A DNA stretch of 64,000 nucleotides from Sandaracinaceae bacterium (lineage in GTDB: Bacteria; Myxococcota_A; Polyangia; Polyangiales; Sandaracinaceae). Position numbers and translations under genes: made by a program. The stretch is from NCBI GenBank assembly GCA_019637095.1, contig JAHBWG010000010.1, forward strand, positions 1-64,000, read 5' to 3'. Position 1 is the stretch's first letter. Each line of letters begins with the position of its first letter. Below, piece by piece: positions 1 to 8,184 of this stretch. Below the pieces are notes generated by a model. That model saw only the letters and a program-made list of their open reading frames with translations, was not told the origin of the DNA and made no database searches.

Positions 1-1320
1 GGCCGGGTCGCGGCGGCGCCGGCCGCGCGCGGCGGGAGCGACCTCGGCCGGCGCGACGGATCCGGGCTCGTCGGGGACGACCTCGCCCGCCATCTCGCGC
101 TCGACCGGCACGGGGACGTCCGCGGGGACGACGACGCGATCCGGCCCCGGCGCCGGCGCGGGCGCGGACGGACGGGCTGCCACGCGAGGCGCGACGTCGT
201 CGTCGCTGCGCAGCAGGCTCCAGTAGAGGACGCCGCCGCCCGCGACGCCCAGGACGCCGGCGCCCAGGAGGCCCGCGAGCGCGACGAGGATCCACGGCGA
301 CGCGCCGCGTGCACGAGGAGCCTGCGGCGCGTGGGCGTATGGCGCACCGGCCGGCGCCGGGTAGGGCGGGACCCCGCGCGGCCAGGACGCCGCGGCGTTG
401 CCGACCGGTGTGCCGGGGGGCGGCGGCGCGGGCACGGCGACGGTGGGCGGCACGCTCGCGTGCTCCGCGCCCGCGAGCGCGTCGACGAACGCGGCGGCGC
501 TCGGGTAGCGCTCCGCCGGCGCCTTCGCGAGCCCGCGCGCGAGGACCGCCTCGACCGCCGCGGAGATCTCGGGGCAGAAGCGCCGGATCGGCGGGGGCGG
601 CTCGGTGGCGAGCTTGGCGAAGAGCGCGGGCACGGTGGGCGCCTCGAACGGCGTGCGGCCCGCGAGCAGCTCGTAGACGATGGTGGCGAAGGAGTAGAGG
701 TCCGCGCGCGCGTCGAGCGGCAGGCCCGAGGCCTGCTCGGGAGACATGTACGCCGGCGTGCCCATCACCACACCGCTGGCGGTCAGCAGCGTGCGCTCGG
801 CCTCGCCGGCGAGGCTCTTCGCGAGCCCGAAGTCGAGCAGCACCGCGCGCTCGGGGGCGCCGGGCTGGCGGGCGAGGAAGACGTTCGCGGGCTTGAGGTC
901 GCGGTGAATCAGCCCGCGCGCGTGGGCGGCGTCGAGCCCCTGCGCGATACCGCGCGCGATCGCGATCGTCTCCGGGAGCGAGAGCCGACCGATGCGATGC
1001 GTCCGCACCGCGAGGTCCTCTCCCTCGAGGAGGTCCATCACGAGGTAGGCCCAGCCGTCCGCGACGTCGAAGTCGTGCACGGCGACGACGTTCGCGTGCC
1101 CGAGCGCGCCGACCGCCTCTGCCTCGCGGCGGAAGCGCTTCATCGCGTCCTTGCGGACGGCGACCTCGGGCAAGAGCACCTTCACCGCGTAGGGGCGGCC
1201 GGTGCGCAGGTGCGTCGCGCGGTAGACGGCGCCCATGCCGCCGGATCCGAGGAGCGCCTCGACGCGGTAGGTGGCGCCGAGCACGCGCCCGAGAGGATCG
1301 TCGTCGAGGTCGCTCTGCAC
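1..1320 (-). CDS. Membrane-anchored Ser/Thr protein kinase (3' end beyond the window)
   Basis: Read from a GTG at 1320; 440 codons are visible and the C-terminus continues past base 1. A complete Hanks-type kinase domain covers roughly residues 15-285: Gly-rich loop GSGGMG (25-30), ATP-anchoring Lys47, Glu66, catalytic HRDLKPAN (Asp141, Asn146) and DFG (Asp163). All catalytic residues are present, so it should be active. A Pro/Ala-rich linker leads to one membrane helix at about residues 343-366, followed by an Ala/Pro-rich, probably extracytoplasmic stretch. This is the PknB-like layout common in Myxococcota: a cytoplasmic kinase with an external sensor part, here unseen. It is divergent from map, and the start is the only plausible one after an in-frame TGA just upstream. 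The substrate is unknown. Confidence 0.93.
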   Translation of the reverse strand, partial: MQSDLDDDPLGRVLGATYRVEALLGSGGMGAVYRATHLRTGRPYAVKVLLPEVAVRKDAMKRFRREAEAVGALGHANVVAVHDFDVADGWAYLVMDLLEGEDLAVRTHRIGRLSLPETIAIARGIAQGLDAAHARGLIHRDLKPANVFLARQPGAPERAVLLDFGLAKSLAGEAERTLLTASGVVMGTPAYMSPEQASGLPLDARADLYSFATIVYELLAGRTPFEAPTVPALFAKLATEPPPPIRRFCPEISAAVEAVLARGLAKAPAERYPSAAAFVDALAGAEHASVPPTVAVPAPPPPGTPVGNAAASWPRGVPPYPAPAGAPYAHAPQAPRARGASPWILVALAGLLGAGVLGVAGGGVLYWSLLRSDDDVAPRVAARPSAPAPAPGPDRVVVPADVPVPVEREMAGEVVPDEPGSVAPAEVAPAARGRRRRDPA

Positions 1321-1389
1321 CGCCGCGCCTAAGGTGACACGTCCGAGACGATTGCGGTCGCGAGGCCGAAGGGCTACGTAACGTCAGCG

Positions 1390-2259
1390 ATGGGCGTCGA
1401 GATCATGAACCCGAAGATGCTCGAGAAGATGCGCGAGTCGTGTCGGCTCGCGGCCGAGTGTCTCTGCATGGTCGGCGACGAGCTGCGGCCCGGGATGACG
1501 ACGGAGCGGATCAACACGCTCGTGCACGAGTGGATCGGAGACCACGGCGGCATCCCGTCGCCGCTGAACTACGGCAACCCGCCGTACCCGAAGAGCGTCT
1601 GCACGAGCGTCAACGAGTGCGTCTGCCACGGGATCCCGAGCGCGAAGCAGGTGCTGCGCGACGGCGACATCGTGAACGTCGACGTGACGATCTACTACCC
1701 GCGCGAGTACGGCTTCCACGGCGACACGAGCGCGACGTTCTACGTGGGCGAGCCGAGCGAGGACGCCAAGCGCGTCGTCGAGACGGCGCGCTGGGGGCTC
1801 GAGCTCGGGATCCAGGCCGTGCGCGACGGCGCGCGCGTGCGCGACATCGGCCGCGCGATCCAGGACTACGCCGAGGCGCAGGGCTGCTCGGTCGTGCGCG
1901 ACTTCGTCGGGCACGGGGTCGGGCGCGAGTTCCACATGCCGCCGCAGATCCCGCACTACTACGAGCCGCGCGCGGGCAAGCGGCTCAAGCGCGGGATGAC
2001 GTTCACGATCGAGCCGATGATCAACCTCGGCGACTACCGCACCGAGATCCAGAGCGATCACTGGACCGTGCTGACGAAGGACCGGAAGCTGAGCGCGCAG
2101 TTCGAGCACACGCTCTGCGTCACGCGAGACGGCGTCGAGGTGCTCACGGCGCGGCCGCGCCTGCTCGCGAACAGCGAAGACCGGCCGTGGGCCAAGCTCG
2201 GCGCGTTGAGCGTCCCGGCGAGCGCGCCGGCGACCGCGCTCGCCGCCGCCGAGGAGTAG
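1390..2259 (+). CDS. map: Type I methionine aminopeptidase
   Basis: Removes the initiator Met from nascent cytosolic proteins using a dinuclear metal site. 289 residues, slightly longer than the usual 250-265. The five metal ligands of the family are visible: Asp98 (in NVDVT), Asp112 (in HGDTS), His175 (in GHGVG), Glu208 (in TIEPM) and Glu239 (in FEHTL); the substrate-contacting His is His80. The last ~40 residues are an Ala-rich extension. The ATG at 1390 is taken; an in-frame ATG at 1405 (MNPKML) is an alternative. No Shine-Dalgarno is seen, but TACGTA lies 9 nt before the ATG. It is monocistronic between divergent and convergent neighbours. Confidence 0.95.
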   Translation: MGVEIMNPKMLEKMRESCRLAAECLCMVGDELRPGMTTERINTLVHEWIGDHGGIPSPLNYGNPPYPKSVCTSVNECVCHGIPSAKQVLRDGDIVNVDVTIYYPREYGFHGDTSATFYVGEPSEDAKRVVETARWGLELGIQAVRDGARVRDIGRAIQDYAEAQGCSVVRDFVGHGVGREFHMPPQIPHYYEPRAGKRLKRGMTFTIEPMINLGDYRTEIQSDHWTVLTKDRKLSAQFEHTLCVTRDGVEVLTARPRLLANSEDRPWAKLGALSVPASAPATALAAAEE

Positions 2260-2275
2260 GCGCCGCTCTCGGACG

Positions 2276-3280
2276 TCAGGCGTCGAGGACGACCCAGCCG
2301 TCCGCGTCGATGCGCAGCGGCAGGCGCTCGAGCGAGCCGCCCTCGCACGGCCCCTCCGTGCAGTAGCCGTCCTCGAGGCGGTAGAGCGCGCCGTGCGTGC
2401 CGCACATGAGGTGGGTCCCTGCGCGGTTCATGAACTCGCGCGAGCCTCCGTCGAGCGGCACGGGTAGGTGCTGGCACTCGTTGACGTACGCGCGCGGCTC
2501 GCCGTCGGGCGTCGCGAGGACCAGCACCTCGCGCGGCCGACCGTTCGCGAGGCGGCCCCAGATCACCGCGCGCGGCCGCGGGCGGAGGTCCTCGAGCCGG
2601 CAGACCCGCAGCGGCCCGCGCGCGGCCGCCGCGTGCGTCGCGTGCGCGCGTCGCTGCACGACGCGGTGCTCGGGTAGGACCAGCGCGCTGAGGTGGCCGC
2701 CGTAGCAGCAGCCCGTGTCGAGCCCGATCGCGTGGGGCCATCGCTGCAGGCCGGTGATCGCGTCGTGACCGAAGACGACGCGCTCCGGCCCCCGCCAGCG
2801 CGAGGCCCACGGCACTCCGTCCTCGAGCCGTGGGGACGCGGTCCCGTCGGCCCGCAGGGTGCGCATCGTCAAGACGTCTTTACGCCGTTGCGCGGCGAGC
2901 GGGACGCCGGGCACGAGGCCCGCGTGCACGACGACCACGCCGAGCTCGGGGAGCTCGAGGGAGAGCGGCAGCGCCGCGAGCCAGGCCCAGTCCGCCTCAC
3001 TCAGCGCAGCCGCGTGCGCGGCGTGGCGCTCGGCGAGCGGGCGCGGGTCGCGGCCGGTTCGCCACGCGAGGAGGCGGTCGTCGTGGTTGCCGAGCACCGC
3101 GAGGTGACCGCCTTCGCGGAAGAAGCGCACGACCCCCGCGCCGTCGGGCCCCTTGCCGACCAGGTCGCCGACCGACACGAGCCGATCGTGCCCGGGCTCG
3201 AAGCGCAGATCCCCGAGCAGCGCGCGGAGCTCGGCGAGGCAGCCGTGGATGTCGCCGACGATGACGGTGCGAGCGGTCAC
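2276..3280 (-). CDS. PPP-type metallophosphatase fused to a C-terminal Rieske [2Fe-2S] domain
   Basis: 334 residues from GTG 3280. The N-terminal half is a calcineurin-like/PPP phosphatase with ordered motifs GDIHG (9-13), GDLVGKGP (38-45), GNHD (64-67), a later VHAG and a VFGHD, which together make the two-metal site; ApaH-like Ap4A hydrolases and bacterial PPP phosphatases share these. After about residue 230 comes a Rieske-type domain: Cys269-x-His271, 21 residues, Cys293-x2-His296, then an EGPC...LP segment typical of Rieske ferredoxins. The two domains are in one uninterrupted frame and both look intact. Joining a phosphatase to an electron-transfer or redox-sensing cluster suggests redox control of dephosphorylation; that is inference. 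No signal peptide is seen, so it is probably cytosolic. Confidence 0.85.
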   Translation of the reverse strand: MTARTVIVGDIHGCLAELRALLGDLRFEPGHDRLVSVGDLVGKGPDGAGVVRFFREGGHLAVLGNHDDRLLAWRTGRDPRPLAERHAAHAAALSEADWAWLAALPLSLELPELGVVVVHAGLVPGVPLAAQRRKDVLTMRTLRADGTASPRLEDGVPWASRWRGPERVVFGHDAITGLQRWPHAIGLDTGCCYGGHLSALVLPEHRVVQRRAHATHAAAARGPLRVCRLEDLRPRPRAVIWGRLANGRPREVLVLATPDGEPRAYVNECQHLPVPLDGGSREFMNRAGTHLMCGTHGALYRLEDGYCTEGPCEGGSLERLPLRIDADGWVVLDA

Positions 3281-3328
3281 GCGCGCGGGTTAGCACGGCG
3301 CGCGCGCGCGGACGGCGCGCGCGCCGCG

Positions 3329-3363
3329 AAAAACGAAGGGCCCGCTGGCGAACCAGCGGGCCC
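3329..3363 (-). terminator. Rho-independent terminator of the Cys-rich lipoprotein gene
   Basis: A perfect 11-bp inverted repeat (3338-3348 with 3353-3363, arm GGGCCCGCTGG on either strand) encloses a TTCG tetraloop when read on the minus strand. It is followed on that strand by TTCGTTTTT. It lies 25 bases after the stop of the minus-strand gene at 3388-4077 and is the best terminator in the window. Confidence 0.85.
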
Positions 3364-3387
3364 TCGCGGACCTGAGGAGCGGGGCGC

Positions 3388-4077
3388 TCAGAGAGGCAGG
3401 GGCAGGTCCAGCTCGGCGATGACGCGGCGCAGCCGCTCGGGCGAGAGCTGGAAGTCGGGGCGGTTGAAGTCCGGCAGGAAGCCGCCGCCGGTGGCGAAGC
3501 ACATGCTCGCGCGCGAGTTCGCGCACGTCTGGAGCGCGGAGATGTTGGCGTCGATGCAGGTGTTGAGCGCGGTCTCCTCCGCCTCGCAGCCCGCCGTCGC
3601 GTCGTCGCAGAAGTCCGAGCACTCGATGCACGCGCCGAACTGGCTCGGGCAGCTGTCGAAGATGCAGGCGTTGATCATCCAGTTGAAGCAGCCGAAGCAG
3701 TTGATGCTCTCGGACATGCCGCCACCGAAGTCGACGTTGGTCGGCGCGGTGGTGTCGGCGCGCAGCGCGTTGGACTGGCAGGTCGCGTCCATCCCGCACG
3801 CCATCAGCGCGCTCGCGGTCGCCGAGGAGCAGCGCGGCAGGCACGCCGCGGGCAAGGGCGGGAAGCCCGTCGCGCCGGCCACGGAGCACCCGGTCGCGGG
3901 CGGACCCGAGTCGGTGCCCATCATCGAGCCCGCGTCCGTCCCGCCGCCGCCGCCGCTGTCCATGAGCACGATGCCGCCGGCGTCGCTGCCGCTGCCGCTG
4001 CGGCTGTCGCAGCCCGTCAGACCACCGAGCGCCAAGGTCGCGGCGCAGAGCGCCGCCGTCGTTCCGATCTTCTTCAT
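3388..4077 (-). CDS. Cysteine-rich lipoprotein, function unknown
   Basis: 229 residues with a clear lipoprotein signal: MKK, a hydrophobic core and a GLTGC lipobox near residue 23. A Ser/Gly/Asp-rich linker (about residues 24-60) precedes a folded region with roughly 18 Cys, probably disulfide-bonded in the periplasm or at the cell surface. Such linker-plus-Cys-rich lipoproteins are typical of myxobacterial proteomes. A good Shine-Dalgarno (GGTGGAGG) sits upstream of the ATG. I recognise no family. The divergent intergenic region to the peroxiredoxin gene is 256 bp, and a strong terminator follows. Confidence 0.85.
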   Translation of the reverse strand: MKKIGTTAALCAATLALGGLTGCDSRSGSGSDAGGIVLMDSGGGGGTDAGSMMGTDSGPPATGCSVAGATGFPPLPAACLPRCSSATASALMACGMDATCQSNALRADTTAPTNVDFGGGMSESINCFGCFNWMINACIFDSCPSQFGACIECSDFCDDATAGCEAEETALNTCIDANISALQTCANSRASMCFATGGGFLPDFNRPDFQLSPERLRRVIAELDLPLPL

Positions 4078-4333
4078 CGAGTCTCTACCTCCACCGAAGC
4101 CCGAGGGCTTTCCTCCACACAGAACCCCCCGCCGCTCTCAGCAGGCCCCGTTCCCTCACGAGAATCGGGGAAAGCCGCGTCTCTTCGGCCGCCCGCGACC
4201 GGCGCCCCCTGGCGGGGGCGCCCGCCGCGTGCGCGGGCTGACGCCTGGCCGACTACACCAGCGCCGGAGAAACGGCCGGCACGGTAGCGAGCCGGTGACG
4301 GCGGGTCAACGATGCGCGTAGGCTCCCGTCGCG
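4078..4333. other. 256-bp divergent intergenic region
   Basis: Holds the Shine-Dalgarno of the minus-strand lipoprotein at its left end and the bcp promoter at its right end. A GC hairpin (4201-4208 with 4215-4222, arm GGCGCCCC) lies between them. No open frame with coding character was found here. Confidence 0.6.
4295..4324 (+). promoter_or_regulatory. Sigma70-like promoter of bcp, probably near-leaderless
   Basis: GTGACG (4295-4300), 18 nt, TAGGCT (4319-4324), then only 9 nt to the ATG at 4334. No Shine-Dalgarno lies between the -10-like box and the start codon. Confidence 0.45.
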
Positions 4334-4804
4334 ATGCTCCAGAAAGGCAAGAAAGCCCCCGCGTTCCGCCTCCCTCGCTCGGGAGGCGGCGCGGTCGCGT
4401 CCAAGGACCTCCTCGGCAAGTGGGTGGTCCTCTACTTCTACCCGAGGGACATGACGCCCGGCTGCACGACCGAGGCGCGTGACTTCCGTGACGCCTCGGC
4501 GGCGTTCGCTGCGCGCGACGCGGTGGTGCTCGGCGTCAGCAAGGACTCGGTCGCGCGCCACGAGAAGTTCGTCGAGAAGGAGGCGCTGCCCTTCGACCTG
4601 CTCAGCGACGAGGACGGCGCGACGATCGAGGCGTTCGGCGCGTGGGGCGAGAAGAACATGTACGGCAAGAAGGCGATGGGGATCGTCCGCACCACGGTCC
4701 TCATCGACCCGGCCGGGAAGGTCGCCGAGGTGTTCGCGAACGTGCGGGTGAAGGGCCACGTCGAGCGGGTCCTGGCCGCGCTCGACGCCTTACAGCGCGC
4801 TTAG
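4334..4804 (+). CDS. bcp: BCP/PrxQ-type thioredoxin-dependent peroxiredoxin
   Basis: Reduces H2O2 and organic hydroperoxides in the cytosol. 156 residues, the normal BCP length. The peroxidatic Cys44 lies in the family motif PRDMTPGCT. The resolving Cys found five residues later in E. coli Bcp is Arg49 here, and no other Cys exists in the protein. It would therefore act as a 1-Cys enzyme or need an external thiol partner. The TAGGCT box 9 nt before the ATG and the lack of a Shine-Dalgarno suggest a near-leaderless transcript. Confidence 0.94.
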   Translation: MLQKGKKAPAFRLPRSGGGAVASKDLLGKWVVLYFYPRDMTPGCTTEARDFRDASAAFAARDAVVLGVSKDSVARHEKFVEKEALPFDLLSDEDGATIEAFGAWGEKNMYGKKAMGIVRTTVLIDPAGKVAEVFANVRVKGHVERVLAALDALQRA

Positions 4805-4866
4805 CGATCCGGGACGCCGCGACGCGATGCGGCTTCGGCACCGGCGGGAGCGGGCTCGGCGGCCTC

Positions 4867-4882
4867 GGTGAGCTTGCTCACC
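4867..4882 (+). terminator. Weak hairpin between bcp and the next lipoprotein gene
   Basis: GGTGAGC and GCTCACC face each other across two bases, about 65 bases after the bcp stop. There is no T-tract, so this may be only a pause site or chance. Confidence 0.25.
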
Positions 4883-4956
4883 CGGAGCCCCGCCGCCGTT
4901 TCTGCCTCGTCACGATCGAGACTACCCTGACGCGCGATTCAGCGAGGGAAGTGGTG

Positions 4957-5919
4957 ATGAGCGCGAAATCGATTGCGTTGTGGGTGCTCGGCCTGTCGTT
5001 CGGGCTCGTCGCGGGGTGCGCCGAAGGGCGGAACATGAACGCGTGCGATCCCGCGTGCGCGTCCACGCAGGAGTGCTGCATGGGCACCTGCGTCTTCCGC
5101 GGGCTCTGCGGCGCGACGCCGATGGACTCGGGGACGACCCCCGGGACCGATGGCGGCGGCCCGAGCGGGCGCTGTCCCGAGCACCAGCTCGAGTGCGGCG
5201 GGATCTGCGTGAACCGATCGGTGCCGCCCAACACGAACGGGACCAGCGATCCGTCGTTCTCCAACTGCAACGGCTGCGGCATCACGTGCGATCCGATGCG
5301 CGCGAACTCCTGCAGCGTGCCCGGCGGCGGCGCAGGCCTCACGCGCTGCATGTGCGGCGACTTCGATCAGTGCATCAGCGGCGAGGCCTGCGTGAACGAG
5401 GCCGGGTTCTACCGCTGCATCAGCATGTCGACCGACCCGAACAACTGCGGCGCGATCGGCAACCGCTGCGCGATGGGCGAGAGCTGCGTCGGCGGGATGT
5501 GCGTGTGCGGGGCGAGCGGCCGCGCGTGCGGGACCGGCCAGGCGTGCTGTTCGGGCTCGTGCATCGACACCCAGTCCGACCCGATGAACTGTGGCGCGTG
5601 CGGCAACGTGTGCAGCGCGCAGGGGCCGGAGTGCGTGACCGGGAGCTGCGCCTGCCCGTCCGCGGGGCGGCTCTGCGCGATGCCGATGGCGGGGGTCTTC
5701 GGCATGGGCGGATCGCCGGGCGAGAGCTGCTGCCCCGGGATGGGCTGCGTCGCGAACACCCGCGAGAGCTGCAACTGCATGCCGTGCGCCGAAGGCGACG
5801 AGTGCGCGGTCGGCAGCGATCTGTTGGGCATGACCGGGGCCGTCGAGGTGTGTTGTGGTGATCCTTTCATCATCGGGTTCATGGGGTGCGGCGGCGGCGG
5901 CTTCCCGACGTTCCCCTGA
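4957..5919 (+). CDS. Large cysteine-rich lipoprotein, function unknown
   Basis: 320 residues. The ATG at 4957 is chosen because GAGGGAAG sits just upstream and gives a clean lipoprotein signal ending in the LVAGC lipobox (Cys about 21). The mature part is dense in Cys, with repeated modules of the type GxxCxxxC...NCGxCGxxC and a short Gly/Thr/Asp linker near residues 50-72. The repeated NCG(A/T)CG units resemble Stig1-like or EGF-like disulfide repeats seen in myxobacterial surface proteins, but I cannot assign a family with certainty. It probably sits on the outer membrane or surface. The gene ends 9 bases from the stop of the convergent coiled-coil gene. Confidence 0.85.
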   Translation: MSAKSIALWVLGLSFGLVAGCAEGRNMNACDPACASTQECCMGTCVFRGLCGATPMDSGTTPGTDGGGPSGRCPEHQLECGGICVNRSVPPNTNGTSDPSFSNCNGCGITCDPMRANSCSVPGGGAGLTRCMCGDFDQCISGEACVNEAGFYRCISMSTDPNNCGAIGNRCAMGESCVGGMCVCGASGRACGTGQACCSGSCIDTQSDPMNCGACGNVCSAQGPECVTGSCACPSAGRLCAMPMAGVFGMGGSPGESCCPGMGCVANTRESCNCMPCAEGDECAVGSDLLGMTGAVEVCCGDPFIIGFMGCGGGGFPTFP

Positions 5920-5928
5920 GCCCCGCCG

Positions 5929-7212
5929 TCACCGGACGATCGCCGTCACGATCATCACGAGCACGATCAGCGCGGCGATGCCGATGACGGCGACGCCGCG
6001 CGGGTAGGCGCTGTGATCGTAGGCGCGGAGGGCGCGCTCGTGGAGCTCGATCTCGCGCTCGCGCGCGGCGAGCGCGCGCTCCATCGTGAGCGCGCCTCGC
6101 GCCTCCCGCGGTGCGACGGGCTCGGCGAGCGCGCGTGAGAGCGCGGCGTCCGCGAGCGCCTCGGCCGCCTCGTGGTAGCGGGTTTCGGCCTCGGTCGCGC
6201 TCGAGGAATGGGCCCGCTCCGTGCGGTCTTGCGCGCGATCGACCGCGCGGCGCTGCTCCTCGAGGTCGTTCTGCGCCGACAGGACGACGGCGAGCTCGCG
6301 CCGCGCCTGCGCGAGCTGGGGCTCGAGATCGTCGACGTGTCCCTGCGCCTTCTGGACGTCGGCGCGGCGCGCGACGAGCTCCGCCTCGAGCAGCTCGAGG
6401 CGCGGCGCGTCGAGCGCCCCCGCGGCCTCGCCGACGCTGCGCAGGTTGCGCAGCTCGATCTCGACGCGCGCGAGCTTCGCCTTCGCGCGGCGCAGCTCGG
6501 CCTCGCGGCTCGTCATCTGCGTGGCGAGCTTCGTCTCGCGATCGCGGTACGGCCCGCTCGCGCGCTCGGCCTCCTCGATCTTCGAGGCGAGCGAGGCGCG
6601 CTGCGCGTCGGCGGCCTCGCGCGCTTCCGTCCACGCCTCCGCGCGCCCCGAGACGGCGCGCCCGGTCTCGTCGCACACCGCGATCTGCGGCCCGAGGACG
6701 CGGAGCGCGTCCACGTCCCTCGAGCGGTGGAGCGCGCGGCCGAGCTCGACCCGCGCCTCGCGCGCGTCGCGCGCCGCCGTCTCGCGGAGGCGCCGCAGCT
6801 CGGCGAGCGCGCGCGAGAGCGCGCGGCGACGCTGCGTCACGAGGATCGCGTAGGGCACCCAGCCGACGAACGACGCCGGCGGGTCTCCGTAGTCGGCGAG
6901 CGCGGCGACCTCGACGTCGTCGATCGGCCGCGGCGCGGCCGGGCGCGCGCCGCTCGGGGCGGGGCCGGCTGGGAGGTCGGGCGCGGGCAGGGGCGGCGCG
7001 CCGAGATCGAGCTCGAGGTCGGGGATGGGCGCGTCGTCGAGACCGGCGAACGGGTCGCCGACGATGCGTCCGCCCGCGTCCGCCCCCGCGTCGTGTACCG
7101 GGCGCGGGTGCGTGCCCGAGCGGATCGCGGCGGTGTCGATCGCGAGCTCGGACCAACCGGCCGCCGGCCCGTTCGGCGCCAGCGGGTCGTCGGGCGACAC
7201 CTCCTTGCCCAT
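5929..7212 (-). CDS. Tail-anchored coiled-coil protein, function unknown
   Basis: 427 residues, no signal peptide. The N-terminal ~115 residues are Pro/Ala/Asp-rich and likely disordered. Residues about 125-395 are charged, Ala/Arg/Glu-rich heptad sequence predicted by eye to form long coiled coils. The last ~20 residues (VAVIGIAALIVLVMIVTAIV) form one hydrophobic helix ending in Arg, so the bulk should be cytoplasmic and C-terminally anchored. I do not recognise a family. A scaffold or membrane-tether role is possible but unproven. A TACACT box lies 7 nt before the ATG. Confidence 0.8.
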   Translation of the reverse strand: MGKEVSPDDPLAPNGPAAGWSELAIDTAAIRSGTHPRPVHDAGADAGGRIVGDPFAGLDDAPIPDLELDLGAPPLPAPDLPAGPAPSGARPAAPRPIDDVEVAALADYGDPPASFVGWVPYAILVTQRRRALSRALAELRRLRETAARDAREARVELGRALHRSRDVDALRVLGPQIAVCDETGRAVSGRAEAWTEAREAADAQRASLASKIEEAERASGPYRDRETKLATQMTSREAELRRAKAKLARVEIELRNLRSVGEAAGALDAPRLELLEAELVARRADVQKAQGHVDDLEPQLAQARRELAVVLSAQNDLEEQRRAVDRAQDRTERAHSSSATEAETRYHEAAEALADAALSRALAEPVAPREARGALTMERALAAREREIELHERALRAYDHSAYPRGVAVIGIAALIVLVMIVTAIVR

Positions 7213-7219
7213 CTCGCGG

Positions 7220-7225
7220 AGTGTA
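7220..7225 (-). promoter_or_regulatory. -10-like box of the coiled-coil gene
   Basis: TACACT on the minus strand, 7 nt before the ATG at 7212, with no Shine-Dalgarno between. No convincing -35 was seen. Confidence 0.35.
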
Positions 7226-7237
7226 TCGCAGCGCGCG

Positions 7238-7855
7238 TCAGCGACGGAGCAGCACGAAGCCGACGTCGTCCGCCGCGCCCCGCACGACCACGAGCGCGTG
7301 CTCGCGCCCCTCGAGGGCGATGGACGCGACGCCGGGGCAAGGGACCGCGACCGCGCCCGCGTCGGTCCGCACGGCGAGGCGCGTCGCGCCGCCCTCGAGC
7401 ATCGCGCGCAGCGAGAGCCCGTGCGCGTCGTCGGGGTGCCGGCCGTCGTGCGCCCAGAGGAAGGTGTGCCCCTCGTCGTCGGCGAGCACGGCGTCGATCG
7501 TGGCGCGCCCGCGGCCGCGGTAGGACTGCGTCAGCGTCAGCGCGACACGTCGCCCGGCGAGCGGCGCGAGCTCGACGCCGGGCGGGAGGTGATGGCGGAC
7601 GTGGACGCGGTGCCGGCCGGCGGCGAGGACGAGCAGGTCGGGCTCGACCGCGAGCACCCGACCACGCAGCGACGTGTGGAAGACCAGGACGCCGCCCGGG
7701 CCGGAGCGGGTCGCGCACGCCTCGGGCGGGGCGCCCTCGACGCAGAAGAACAGGATCCCCTCGGTCGCCGCGTCGCGGAAGAAGCGCGCCTCGTCCAGCG
7801 CCGCCCTCAGGGGAGGGCGGGCGTCCGCGACCGGCTTCGGCGGGGACGGGGGCAT
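7238..7855 (-). CDS. Hypothetical protein, 205 residues
   Basis: Read from ATG 7855 to a stop 25 bases before the start of the coiled-coil gene, so the two probably form an operon. No signal peptide or membrane helix. The sequence alternates short hydrophobic and charged stretches (VLVFHTSLRGRVLAVEP, TRLAVRTDAGAVAVP), which suggests a compact beta-rich fold of two similar halves, perhaps PilZ-like or SH3-like. I see no diagnostic motif. Codon usage (GC-rich third positions) supports a real gene. Confidence 0.7.
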   Translation of the reverse strand: MPPSPPKPVADARPPLRAALDEARFFRDAATEGILFFCVEGAPPEACATRSGPGGVLVFHTSLRGRVLAVEPDLLVLAAGRHRVHVRHHLPPGVELAPLAGRRVALTLTQSYRGRGRATIDAVLADDEGHTFLWAHDGRHPDDAHGLSLRAMLEGGATRLAVRTDAGAVAVPCPGVASIALEGREHALVVVRGAADDVGFVLLRR

Positions 7856-8184
7856 CGTCCGCGAAGAAAGCAGGATGCGTACCGCGCCGGTGAGAGAGGC
7901 CGCCGGTCGCGCGCTGTCCTCTCGTGCCGACAGGGGCCGTGGTCACGTCGGGGTGTGCCGACACCACCGATCGCGTCGAGTCGTCCACGCTCTCGGCCCC
8001 ATCGGGGCGCGGAGGGCGGCTCCCGCCGGCGGCCGAGCGTCGACCGACCGTCGCGGCCGGGGTCCGCCGCGCGCGGGGCCGGCCCCCTTGCCGGCGCACG
8101 TCGTGCTCCTCGCGCGGAACGATCTGCGCGGCCCTTAGGCTTTGACCGGCTCCGCGGGCGGGTGTACACGCTGGCCCCTCGCCC
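7856..8184. other. 329-bp divergent intergenic region
   Basis: Lies between the minus-strand hypothetical gene and scpA. The only structured elements seen are a hairpin (GCCGGC 8078-8083 with 8090-8095) and the scpA promoter at its right end. Short open frames here lack start context and family resemblance. Confidence 0.55.
8142..8170 (+). promoter_or_regulatory. Sigma70-like promoter of the scpA-scpB operon
   Basis: TTGACC (8142-8147), exactly 17 nt, TACACG (8165-8170), then 14 nt to the GTG at 8185. The -35 matches the consensus at five of six positions; the -10 is weak. Confidence 0.45.

Noticed and set aside
1384-2109. Minus-strand 241-residue frame opposite map
   Set aside because: Shadow of map; the plus frame has all the catalytic residues of a methionine aminopeptidase.
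3296-3326. Alternating CG tract near 3300 as a Z-DNA or regulatory element
   Set aside because: Short alternating CG runs are common by chance at this GC content, and nothing else marks the site.
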